Source: Rhodobacteraceae bacterium NBU2976
Lineage (GTDB): Bacteria; Pseudomonadota; Alphaproteobacteria; Rhodobacterales; Rhodobacteraceae
NCBI GenBank assembly: GCA_023630215.1
Contig: JALPRQ010000001.1
Coordinates: forward strand, 2,170,001 to 2,234,000
Direction of reading: 5' to 3'
Length of the DNA stretch: 64,000 bases
Program-made: the position numbers and the translations under genes
Part shown: in pieces, positions 36,912-45,579 of the stretch
How the letters are laid out: each line of letters begins with the position of its first letter
Position numbering within the stretch: the stretch's first letter is position 1
The notes under the pieces: model-generated
The model's database searches: none
Told to the model about the DNA's origin: nothing
The model's input: the letters and a program-made list of their open reading frames with translations, nothing else

Positions 36912-37773
36912 CTGGATAGCTTATGGCGCACTGGCGATGCTGGTGCTGATCTGGGGTGGGACGTTTGCGTCCATACGCCTTGCGCTCGAAGGGTTCAGCC
37001 CCATGGCTGTGGTCGTTGGTCGAATGGCGTTGGCGATGATCATTGTGGTCAGTGTCACCTTTGCCACCGGACAACGCCTTCCCAATTCACGCACTGAATG
37101 GGCTTGGACCGCCTTTTTGGGGCTAATTAATTTCGCCATTCCGTTTTCGCTTATGTCTTGGGGGCAGCTAAGCGTGCCCAGTTCCATCACCGCGACCTAT
37201 ATCTCGGCAATCCCGCTTTTCGTGCTGCTGTTCAGTTGGATAATTCTTGGCGAGAAGATTTCTCTGCGCAAATGGGTGGGTTTCACGGTGGGTTTTGCCG
37301 GTCTGGTCTATCTTGCGCACCCATGGCAGGTGCTTGCCGAAGGCGGTAGCCTGCTGCCACATCTGGCGATTATTCTTGCCACGATCGGTATGGCGCTTGG
37401 CAGTATTGTGATCCGCAAGATGCCGAACCTGCATCCGCTGACTGCAATGTCCGGGGCGTTTATTGTTTCAACACTCGCGAGCCTGCCCTTTGGGATAGTG
37501 CCGCTATTGGGCGCCGAGATCAGCATGCGTCCGTTGGTTGGTTTGCTGGTTTTGGGGATCGCCAGCACCGGAATCGCACAGGTTTTGCGGTTTTTCACGG
37601 TCAAACGCACCAGCGCCGTTTTTGTTTCTGTTGTCGGATATCTGATCCCGATTTGGGCAGGTGTTCTGGGTGTTTGGATATTTGACGAGGTGATCACCCG
37701 TGCCGCGATTCTAGCCTATGCCCTGATCATTGTCGGCCTGCTGATTGCACGCGACCGCAAGCGCCCGGCCTAG
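36901..37773 (+). CDS. EamA/DMT-family transporter, second of a tandem pair
   Basis: A 290-residue paralogue-like EamA transporter ([40 protein letters not shown]; a C-terminal [11 protein letters not shown]). Ten helices are expected. It overlaps the preceding transporter, so the two are coupled and might form a heterodimer, as other small DMT proteins do. The TAG interlocks with the TAG of the convergent glmM (CTAG). Confidence 0.86.
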   Translation: MRFDWIAYGALAMLVLIWGGTFASIRLALEGFSPMAVVVGRMALAMIIVVSVTFATGQRLPNSRTEWAWTAFLGLINFAIPFSLMSWGQLSVPSSITATYISAIPLFVLLFSWIILGEKISLRKWVGFTVGFAGLVYLAHPWQVLAEGGSLLPHLAIILATIGMALGSIVIRKMPNLHPLTAMSGAFIVSTLASLPFGIVPLLGAEISMRPLVGLLVLGIASTGIAQVLRFFTVKRTSAVFVSVVGYLIPIWAGVLGVWIFDEVITRAAILAYALIIVGLLIARDRKRPA

Positions 37774-39110
37774 GCGGCGCTTTCCACTGCGGCGACGATG
37801 CTATCTATCACTCTTTCCAGTAGCGTTTCATCTTCGGCCTCGCCCATCACACGGATCAGGGGTTCGGTGCCGGATTTGCGGATCAACAGGCGACCGGTGT
37901 TGGCCAGTTGTGCTTCGCCATCCTGTATCGCCGCCTTAACGCTGGCGGCGTCGAGCGGGGTTTTCCCAGCCTCGTAACGCACATTTTTCAACATCTGTGG
38001 GACGGTTTCGAACACACTCGCCAGTTCGCTGGCCGGTTTGCCGGTTTCAACCATCGCGGCAAGGAATTGGAGGGCCGAAATCAGACCGTCACCCGTCGTC
38101 ACATGGTCAGACATCACGATATGCCCGGACTGTTCCCCGCCGAGGTTATACCCCCCCTCGCGCATCGCCTCCACCACGTAGCGATCACCCACCGCGGTGC
38201 GCAGCAGCGTCAGCCCCTGCCCCGACAGATGCCGTTCCAGCCCTAGGTTGGACATGACCGTTGCCACCAGCGTACCGTGGGCCAGCTTACCTTCGGCCGC
38301 CCAGCGCCCGGCGATCAGCGCCATGATCTGGTCGCCGTCAGCCACTTGCCCCTTTTCGTCGATAATCATTACCCGGTCGGCGTCACCATCAAGACAAATG
38401 CCCAGATCAGCGCCTTCGGCGACCACTTGCCGAGCGGCAAGGTCCGTATGGGTCGACCCACACCCGTCATTGATGTTAAACCCGTTCGGGGTGACGCCAA
38501 GCGGGATCACCTCTGCCCCCAGTTCCCACAGGACGGATGGCGCAACCTTATAGGCCGCCCCATGCGCGCAATCGACAACGATCTTCAGGCCATCGAGCGA
38601 TGCACGGCGAGGAAACGTGGTTTTGGCAAATTCCTGATAGCGCCCGCCCGCTTCGACGATGCGGTGTGCACGACCGATATTTTCGGGCTGCGCCAGCGCG
38701 AGGTCGCTATCGAGCATCACCTCGATCTCCGCCTCGGCCTCATCCGACAGTTTGAATCCGTCAGGACCGAAGAATTTGATGCCATTGTCATAATGTGGAT
38801 TGTGCGAGGCCGAAATCATCACCCCAAGATCCGCTCGCATAGATCGCGTCAGCATCCCCACCGCCGGGGTGGGCACCGGACCCAACAGATAGACATCCAT
38901 TCCTACGGACGTAAACCCGGCGGTCAATGCATTTTCCAGCATATAGCCGGATCGACGCGTATCCTTGCCGATCACAACACGGGGCACGTGATCCCCTTTG
39001 CGGAAATAACGCCCGGCGGCAATGCCCAGTTTCAGGGCCAGTTCCGCCGTCATCGGATGCGTATTCGCCTTGCCGCGAATGCCGTCCGTGCCAAAATATT
39101 TGCGTGTCAT
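37770..39110 (-). CDS. glmM: Phosphoglucosamine mutase
   Basis: A 446-residue alpha-D-phosphohexomutase converting glucosamine 6-phosphate to the 1-phosphate for UDP-GlcNAc, peptidoglycan and LPS. It begins [12 protein letters not shown]; the phosphorylated serine is in [13 protein letters not shown] (about residue 103), the metal loop is DGDADRVM and the phosphate loop is [12 protein letters not shown]. The ATG at 39108-39110 overlaps the folP TGA (ATGA). It is third in the folB-folP-glmM operon. Confidence 0.96.
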   Translation of the reverse strand: MTRKYFGTDGIRGKANTHPMTAELALKLGIAAGRYFRKGDHVPRVVIGKDTRRSGYMLENALTAGFTSVGMDVYLLGPVPTPAVGMLTRSMRADLGVMISASHNPHYDNGIKFFGPDGFKLSDEAEAEIEVMLDSDLALAQPENIGRAHRIVEAGGRYQEFAKTTFPRRASLDGLKIVVDCAHGAAYKVAPSVLWELGAEVIPLGVTPNGFNINDGCGSTHTDLAARQVVAEGADLGICLDGDADRVMIIDEKGQVADGDQIMALIAGRWAAEGKLAHGTLVATVMSNLGLERHLSGQGLTLLRTAVGDRYVVEAMREGGYNLGGEQSGHIVMSDHVTTGDGLISALQFLAAMVETGKPASELASVFETVPQMLKNVRYEAGKTPLDAASVKAAIQDGEAQLANTGRLLIRKSGTEPLIRVMGEAEDETLLERVIDSIVAAVESAA

Positions 39111-40117
39111 TGCTGCCTCGGGTGTAACGCGGACCACAGGTCCACGGCCTGTTTTGTTTCTTTTACATCATGCACCCGAAGTATCTGCACCCCATGGTTA
39201 AGCGCGTCAAGCGCCACCGCGACCGAGCCGCCGACACGTTTTGTTGCATCTGTTTCATTGCCAATGGTCCCTATGAAGCGCTTGCGGGAAGCCCCCAGTA
39301 GAACCGGACAGCCCAGCGTGTGAAACAACGACAGATTGCGTAACAGGCGCAGGTTATGGTCCAGCGTCTTGCCAAAACCGATACCCGGATCAACAATTAA
39401 CCGGCTCCGATCCAGCCCGGCGGCCTCACAGGCGTTGATCCGCGTTTCCAGGAAATCATATACATCCAACAGAACATCGTCATATTGCGGATTGTCCTGC
39501 ATCGTCTTGGGGTCGCCCAACGCGTGCATCAGACAGATCGGCACGCTGGTCTGTTTTGCGATATCAAGGGATTGATCATCGAATGTCAGCGCCGAAACAT
39601 CATTGAACAGATCGGCTCCGGCGTCAAATGCCGCCAAAGCGACATTCGCCTTTCGCGTATCAATCGAAATCATCGCGCTGACACCAGCCTGCCGCAATCC
39701 TGTGATCACCGGTATGGTGCGGGCAATCTCGTCAGCTTCGGACACGTAATCTGCGCCGGGCCGCGTGGATTCTCCGCCGATGTCGATAATGTCTGCTCCA
39801 TCTTCAACCATCTGCAACGCCACCTTGATCGCCTTCGCGGTCTCGTTGTGATGGCCCCCATCCGAAAAGCTGTCTGGCGTGACATTCAGAATGCCCATCA
39901 CGAGAGGTCGATCATCATAAAGCTTTGTGAACCCCATCAGGGGCTCTGACAGAGCCTGCACCAATTCAGGTTTTGCCCGTCCAACCGAAATTGTGTGCGA
40001 ACCGTCACGCGTGATCCGTTCTATTCGGTCATACCACAAACGACCGCCACGCAGGAACTTTGCCTCGACCGGACGTACAAAACCGGACTGCAATATCGGA
40101 CGGTCATAGCTTCTCAT
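39107..40117 (-). CDS. folP: Dihydropteroate synthase
   Basis: A 336-residue enzyme that joins p-aminobenzoate to dihydropterin pyrophosphate; it is the sulfonamide target. Signatures are [31 protein letters not shown] and [11 protein letters not shown]. The core begins near residue 70; the ~70-residue N-terminal extension ([20 protein letters not shown]) is common in alphaproteobacterial FolP. It overlaps folB upstream and glmM downstream by four bases each. Confidence 0.95.
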   Translation of the reverse strand: MRSYDRPILQSGFVRPVEAKFLRGGRLWYDRIERITRDGSHTISVGRAKPELVQALSEPLMGFTKLYDDRPLVMGILNVTPDSFSDGGHHNETAKAIKVALQMVEDGADIIDIGGESTRPGADYVSEADEIARTIPVITGLRQAGVSAMISIDTRKANVALAAFDAGADLFNDVSALTFDDQSLDIAKQTSVPICLMHALGDPKTMQDNPQYDDVLLDVYDFLETRINACEAAGLDRSRLIVDPGIGFGKTLDHNLRLLRNLSLFHTLGCPVLLGASRKRFIGTIGNETDATKRVGGSVAVALDALNHGVQILRVHDVKETKQAVDLWSALHPRQQ

Positions 40118-41064
40118 GTATTCAAAAGATCCGGATTATCGAGGGGAAGCGAGATGACAGGCACTTCTTCAGATGTCATCTGCGCATCGCTGCCGATCAA
40201 CACGAAGCGTGCCGCTTGGAACATTTCGGCAAACCATAATGCCAAACGCTCGGGGTGTTCGGCATCGACTTTGGGCTTCTCTATCGCATCCAAAACGATT
40301 TTCGATGGCGCCCAGACGGACATCTGTTCGTGTTTGACTGCCCAATCCAGTTCGGTCCGACTGTCCACAACAACACAGCGATCATCCTGCCCCGCCAGAA
40401 CCCAGGCATTCTGTTCGATCGACAACAATCCGATCCGCCGATCCGCAAGTTTGTGTGCGGCGTGCGGAGCGCTTACCTCTGCTTTGCCAACACAAATAAT
40501 CGCCGGTTCCGGTTGCGCCTCCAGCACATCCAGCCATGCCTTTAGATTTGGACCATGCAGAACCGTATTCGAGATAAAGGCAACAAGCGGGTGCGGAGAG
40601 GCATCCTGAGGTTTGGGTTTTTCCACCTGTCGCAGGGATTGCGCTGCGCCCTTCTGAGAGCGAACAATTTCAACACCTAACGTGCCGGGAATTCGGTCCA
40701 GCTTCTCTATCCGCACAAAGGCCCGGATCACGCGGACATCTTCGAGGCAACGCTCGGCAATCCGTTCCGCCAATGTTTCCAGCAGATTGATCCGTTCGGT
40801 CGACAGTTGAAGGTCGATCGCTTCCGTGATGGAATCATAGCTGATCACCTTATCGACATCGTCATCCTGTGCCGCCGTGGTGCGCGAGACTTCCAGCACA
40901 ACATTGAAACGCACGCGTTGCTTTACACCTCGCTCGGCTTGAAATGCCCCGATTTCAATATCGCACACATAATCACGGACTGAAATCCGGTCCAGCGGGT
41001 CCGCACCACTGGTTGCGGCGGCGCGCACCGCGGGATGTTCAAAAGCGATAGCGGTTTCATCCAT
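40114..41064 (-). CDS. folB: Dihydroneopterin aldolase with a long C-terminal extension
   Basis: A 316-residue protein. Residues ~20-140 are a FolB/FolX-type tunnel-fold domain (DRISVRDYVCDIEIGAFQAE; SYDSITEAIDL; LLETLAERIAERCL), which cleaves dihydroneopterin in folate synthesis. FolB alone is about 120 residues. The remaining ~170 residues (HPLVAFISNTVLHGPNLKAW; PAIICVGKAEVS; WVLAGQDDRCVVVDS; ARFVLIGSDAQM) look like an alpha/beta domain I do not recognise. It is not HPPK (FolK), the usual fusion partner. It is first in folB-folP-glmM. Confidence 0.86.
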   Translation of the reverse strand: MDETAIAFEHPAVRAAATSGADPLDRISVRDYVCDIEIGAFQAERGVKQRVRFNVVLEVSRTTAAQDDDVDKVISYDSITEAIDLQLSTERINLLETLAERIAERCLEDVRVIRAFVRIEKLDRIPGTLGVEIVRSQKGAAQSLRQVEKPKPQDASPHPLVAFISNTVLHGPNLKAWLDVLEAQPEPAIICVGKAEVSAPHAAHKLADRRIGLLSIEQNAWVLAGQDDRCVVVDSRTELDWAVKHEQMSVWAPSKIVLDAIEKPKVDAEHPERLALWFAEMFQAARFVLIGSDAQMTSEEVPVISLPLDNPDLLNT

Positions 41065-41227
41065 GCCTGCTGTTTTCCTCGTCCAGTTGCAGAGTTCTGG
41101 TGTCTGGCCAAAATGCGCCTATTCACAGAAAAGTAAGCGATTTCATACAGAATCCTCCTTATAGTCATAATGAGGCCCGAATTCATCCCTCATTTCGACC
41201 TCAGTGGACAATCAGAGGACAACATCT

Positions 41228-41854
41228 ATGCGACGTCTTTTTTTCGCAATGTTTGTGACATTTTTCGCGTCAATCGGAACCATGAGTCTGGCGAATTGCC
41301 AGGGATCACTTCCCGCCGGCGCAAACAGTGCGGTGAATGCCGGTAATCCCAATATGGCCCTGTTCAGCGCGGCAGTGCGCTATTATACCAACGTCGAACG
41401 TTGCCGTCGTGGACTGGCGCCGTTGGCAGGTGACGCCAACCTGTTGCGCGCGGCCATGGCGCATTCAAACAACATGGCGCGCTCGAACAATATGAGCCAT
41501 ACGCTGAATATCGCCGGGCAGCGCACGATGGTGGATAGGATGCGTTCCTTTGGCGTGTCTTACCGCACTGCTGCTGAAAATATCGCGCAGGAATTCCTGC
41601 TGTTGATGAATGGGCGCCCGTTCATTCCTTCCAGCAATTCCTGTCAACTGGTCTATGCGGACACGCGTCAGCCGATCCCACAGCATTCCTATAATTCGCT
41701 AGCGCAATCTGTTGTTGCCAGATGGATGGCATCATCGGGCCACCGGAACAACATTTTGAACAGCCGCATGACCCGGATGGAAGCTTCAGCAAATTTTGTG
41801 CGTACCCGCGACACATGCGGATTGTTCTTTATCACGCAAAATTTCGCTGGTTAG
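41228..41854 (+). CDS. Secreted CAP-domain (SCP/PR-1) protein
   Basis: A 208-residue exported protein. A signal peptide (MRRLFFAMFVTFFASIGTMS) is followed by a CAP domain with VERCRRGLAPLAGDANLLRAA, AMAHSNNMARSNNMSH, GVSYRTAAENIAQ and WMASSGHRNNILNSRM; the H and E residues of the CAP cavity are present. Bacterial CAP proteins are secreted and of unclear function, sometimes linked to the cell wall. The ATG at 41228 follows AGAGGACAACATCT. Its TAG interlocks with the TAA of the convergent SleB-type hydrolase (TTAG). Confidence 0.87.
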   Translation: MRRLFFAMFVTFFASIGTMSLANCQGSLPAGANSAVNAGNPNMALFSAAVRYYTNVERCRRGLAPLAGDANLLRAAMAHSNNMARSNNMSHTLNIAGQRTMVDRMRSFGVSYRTAAENIAQEFLLLMNGRPFIPSSNSCQLVYADTRQPIPQHSYNSLAQSVVARWMASSGHRNNILNSRMTRMEASANFVRTRDTCGLFFITQNFAG

Positions 41855-42672
41855 TTGCGATAGAACACGTGATCCCCAATAACGGTCGTCTGCTCGAAAG
41901 CTGCTGACCAACTGGGGGTCACGGTGTCAGCATGATAATAGGTGGCACCACCGGTCAAAATTCGCGCGGTGCCCTCAAGCATCATCTGTGCCAGTTTCCC
42001 CGCCCGTGCAAACGCCACCGGCTCGGTGAAATGCTCCGCTTTGCCATCACAATTGTACGAGAACTGACAGGCATGCAACCGATGTGCGCCTTGCTGGACA
42101 ACGGCACAAATCGAGTTGGGGAACCGATCTGAATCGACACGGTTCAAGATCACTTCGCCCACCGCCAGTTGCCCGGCAATAGTTTCACTGCGCGCTTCAA
42201 AATAAAGTGCTTCGGCCAGGCACCGCCATTCGGGATCGTTGGAGGTCACCTCCGGCATCGCGTCCAGAATATCACGGTTAAATTTCACCGGCGAGAATTG
42301 CGCCCCCGCAAAATTATAGCTATCGACCATGGCTTCGGCGCGACGATCTTCGGAATCCCGTCCGCCAAAGGCAATACCCAGCAGTGAAAATGTGCTAACA
42401 GTCGCGTCTTCGGCAATATGGTTGCGCACGGTAAGGCCGCTCATCTCGGCAAGACGATCATTGTTAAGCGCCAACAACGCCGCCTGCTCCTGCGACATCA
42501 TCGCCACGATTTGCTGCATCGCCTGCTGGCTTGGATCTTCGGAGAATTCCGATGGGTGAAGCTCGGCATTCTCGACGCTGAAGGCAAAGACCATTGCAAC
42601 GCAAAAAACAGCCGCACCAACGACTGTCCGTGGAGTCCAAACGGTAATCCCATTACGGGTTAATGCAGACAT
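41851..42672 (-). CDS. SleB-type cell wall hydrolase
   Basis: A 273-residue protein anchored or exported by an N-terminal hydrophobic segment (VVGAAVFCVAMVFAFSV) with a C-terminal SleB/CwlJ domain: WRCLAEALYFEARSE (catalytic Glu), GQLAVGEVILNRV, CAVVQQG and GATYYHAD. It is probably a peptidoglycan lytic transglycosylase or amidase acting in the periplasm. The ATG at 42672 follows GGGGAGAAG. The 278-base gap to ppdK is AT-rich with no recognisable feature. Confidence 0.88.
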   Translation of the reverse strand: MSALTRNGITVWTPRTVVGAAVFCVAMVFAFSVENAELHPSEFSEDPSQQAMQQIVAMMSQEQAALLALNNDRLAEMSGLTVRNHIAEDATVSTFSLLGIAFGGRDSEDRRAEAMVDSYNFAGAQFSPVKFNRDILDAMPEVTSNDPEWRCLAEALYFEARSETIAGQLAVGEVILNRVDSDRFPNSICAVVQQGAHRLHACQFSYNCDGKAEHFTEPVAFARAGKLAQMMLEGTARILTGGATYYHADTVTPSWSAAFEQTTVIGDHVFYRN

Positions 42673-42950
42673 CTTCTCCCCAAATACGCGGCTCATCAGG
42701 GTAATTAGGCAGTCCTGATGTTGGGCGTTTGTACCAAAAAACTAGTCAAAACTTGGGCAAAGTCTACAAATTTCACCCTGAAGCCTCGACATGAATGACC
42801 CCGTCCTTTTGGCGAGCTTCCGCTTACGCATTGAAATTTCATGGCTTTTCTAAACGGTAAGTCCTAATCATTAATCGGTATGCAATTTATGCAATGCCGC
42901 CATGACCCGCGGTTTCAACCCCGTCTCGTCGCAAATCATCGCCGATTCGG

Positions 42951-45524
42951 TTATTTTTGGGCGTGACGGATGCTGGCTTGAGCGGCGGCCAAACGCGCAA
43001 TCGGCACACGAAAAGGCGAGCAGGACACATAGTCAAATTCCGCTTGTTTACAGAATTCGATCGAGGCCGGATCACCACCATGCTCACCACAGATGCCAAG
43101 GATCAGATCAGCGTTGCTTGCCCGGCCGCGTTCAGCGGCCAGTAGCATCAATTCGCCAACACCTTGGGTGTCCAGCGTATGGAACGGGTCTTCGGGATAG
43201 ACTCCCTGATTGACATAATCACGCATGAAACGCCCCGCATCATCACGCGACAGACCATAGGTCATTTGCGTCAAGTCGTTGGTCCCAAAGCTTAGGAACG
43301 CGCTAGAGTTGGCCAGATCGCCCGCACGTAGTGCGGCGCGCGGTGTCTCAACCATCGCCCCCAGTCGATAGTCCGTCAGCGCCCCCAGTTCAGCGGCAAC
43401 GTCTTGCGCAATGCGGTCCACGCGCTCCTTGATCAGCTCGACCTCGCGGTTTGCAGATACCAGCGGGATCATGATTTCGGGCACAACGGGTTGTTCGGCC
43501 TTGCGGTTGACGATGATCGCGGCTTCGAAAATAGCGCGCGCCTGCATCTCATAGATTTCCGGCATCGTAACCCCCATCCGGACCCCCCGCTTTCCCAGCA
43601 TGGGGTTGAATTCGGTCAGTTCCTCCGCCCGGTTGATTACCTGGCTGACCGGGATGTCCATTGCCTCCGCCAGATCTTGCATCTCGTCACGGGAATGCGG
43701 AAGAAATTCGTGCAATGGCGGATCAAGCAGGCGGATCGTGACCGGTAAACCGTGCATAATCTCGAACAGCTCCACGAAATCGGATCGTTGCATGGGCAGC
43801 AGCCGGTCCAGCGCCGCGCGCCGGTCTTTTTCCCCGTTTGCAAGGATCATTTCTCGCATCACCGTGATACGATCCTCCTCGAAAAACATGTGCTCGGTTC
43901 GGCACAACCCGATCCCGTCCACGTTGAACTTGCGCGCCACACGCGCATCCATCGGCGTGTCGGCATTCGCGCGAACTCCGATTGTCCGTGCTGCGTCTGC
44001 CCAGTCCATCAGCGTGGTGAAGGACCCACCCAACTCGGGCTGAATCATCGGGGGCGCACCGACAATCGCCTGCCCACGTGTGCCGTCGACCGTGATGATA
44101 TCGCCTTCGCGAAATTCTTGTCCGTTAAGCGCCGTCAGGGTTCGCGTCTTGGCGTTAAGCCGCACGTCACCAGCACCAACAACACAGGGTAAGCCCAGCC
44201 CACGTGCAATCACCGCAGCATGGCTGGTCATCCCCCCGCGCACCGTCAACACACCCTTTGCGGCGTGCATTCCGCGGATATCTTCCGGCGAAGTTTCGAC
44301 GCGCACCAGAATGCAGGGCTCCTCGGCGGCCTCTGCCGACATCGCAGCCTCCGCCGAAAACACAATCTTGCCCGTTGCCGCCCCGGGCGAGGCGGGCAGG
44401 CCCGTCCCGAACACCTCGCGCTTGGCATGTGGGTCGATCTGGGGGTGCAGATGTTCAACCAGCGAACGTGGTTCAATCCGCAGCAACGCCTGATCGCGGG
44501 TGATTGCCCCGCTCTCGGCCATATCGACCGCAATCCGAACCGATGCTCGCGCAGAGCGCCGCGCCGCGCTGGCATCCAGCAGCCAGACCTTGCCATCTTC
44601 GATGGTGAATTCCACCTGCACCGCATCTTTCAATGCATCCGCCGCTTTCGCGCCCAGCTGTTCAAGCTCCGCAAATGCTTTGGGGTTCATCTTCTCTAAT
44701 GATTGCGCGGACTGCCCGGCGGCTTCGCGTTCTGCTTCCGAGATCATATGAGGGGTGCGCAGCCCCATCAGCGCGTCCTGACCCTGCGAATTTGGCAGGA
44801 ACCGTCCTGTTACAACCGGGCGTCCTGTCATTTCATTCACGAATTGCACAAATCCTGACCCGCCATCGGCCCGTAGCCCGACCGCCATTTTCTGCACAAT
44901 CAAACCCAAACCTGCATCGTCGGGGGCACCTTTCGCCAGTCGCAACATCCGGGTCGAGGTCCGGCTCCACCCCTCGGCCAGTGCTTGCAACGCACCTGTC
45001 AATTGCGCTTTGGGATCCTGCGGGAAATGGTCGCCGGTTTCGTCTTCGTAGGCCGCCTTGAATCCCGCCAGCATGCCCAACAAGTCCGCATCCGGCAGTT
45101 GCTCCACCCTCTCCACGTCGGCCAGTTTCAGCGTGTCGTAATAGATGTTTTCGAACAGTTCGGGGTCCAGCGCATCGACCCCCACCGCATAATTCTGGAT
45201 CAGACGGCGATACATGCCAACAGCCCAGCGGGCATTGTCAGCCTTGGCGACAAACGCGTCATTAACCCCGATATTCAGGATTGCGGGCGAACCACCCCAA
45301 GCTTCGTCCCCCGGACTGGAGCGCACCGCAACGGGGCGCGCTAGCAGATCGTCGGGCAGGTCAGGCATTTTTCCATCCGCCAGTGCCGCCACCACATCAA
45401 ACGGCAGCGCCACGCCATCAGGCACGGGAATACCGGCGCGGGCCATCAGCGACAGACGCGTAGCGCGGGTGCCGAACTGGTCGGCATCCACGTGTTTATC
45501 CGTCAGGTTCAAGATGTTTGTCAT
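42951..45524 (-). CDS. ppdK: Pyruvate, phosphate dikinase
   Basis: An 857-residue enzyme interconverting pyruvate + ATP + Pi and phosphoenolpyruvate + AMP + PPi. It has an N-terminal ATP-grasp region (VAVRSSPGDEAWGGSPAILN), a central swivelling phosphohistidine domain (TVRGGMTSHAAVIARGLGLP) and a C-terminal PEP/pyruvate barrel with SFGTNDLTQMTYGLSRDD and the catalytic Cys in ICGEHGGDPASI. Length is slightly under the usual ~880. It lies 55 bases downstream of glyS and may be co-transcribed with it. Confidence 0.94.
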   Translation of the reverse strand: MTNILNLTDKHVDADQFGTRATRLSLMARAGIPVPDGVALPFDVVAALADGKMPDLPDDLLARPVAVRSSPGDEAWGGSPAILNIGVNDAFVAKADNARWAVGMYRRLIQNYAVGVDALDPELFENIYYDTLKLADVERVEQLPDADLLGMLAGFKAAYEDETGDHFPQDPKAQLTGALQALAEGWSRTSTRMLRLAKGAPDDAGLGLIVQKMAVGLRADGGSGFVQFVNEMTGRPVVTGRFLPNSQGQDALMGLRTPHMISEAEREAAGQSAQSLEKMNPKAFAELEQLGAKAADALKDAVQVEFTIEDGKVWLLDASAARRSARASVRIAVDMAESGAITRDQALLRIEPRSLVEHLHPQIDPHAKREVFGTGLPASPGAATGKIVFSAEAAMSAEAAEEPCILVRVETSPEDIRGMHAAKGVLTVRGGMTSHAAVIARGLGLPCVVGAGDVRLNAKTRTLTALNGQEFREGDIITVDGTRGQAIVGAPPMIQPELGGSFTTLMDWADAARTIGVRANADTPMDARVARKFNVDGIGLCRTEHMFFEEDRITVMREMILANGEKDRRAALDRLLPMQRSDFVELFEIMHGLPVTIRLLDPPLHEFLPHSRDEMQDLAEAMDIPVSQVINRAEELTEFNPMLGKRGVRMGVTMPEIYEMQARAIFEAAIIVNRKAEQPVVPEIMIPLVSANREVELIKERVDRIAQDVAAELGALTDYRLGAMVETPRAALRAGDLANSSAFLSFGTNDLTQMTYGLSRDDAGRFMRDYVNQGVYPEDPFHTLDTQGVGELMLLAAERGRASNADLILGICGEHGGDPASIEFCKQAEFDYVSCSPFRVPIARLAAAQASIRHAQK

Positions 45525-45579
45525 TCGCGTCCTACCCCGGTTTGTCGTCAGAATAGCGCGGGCGGGCAGGAAAACAATC

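Noticed and set aside
38277-39323. 348-codon plus-strand open frame across glmM
   Set aside because: Antisense shadow; glmM on the minus strand is certain.
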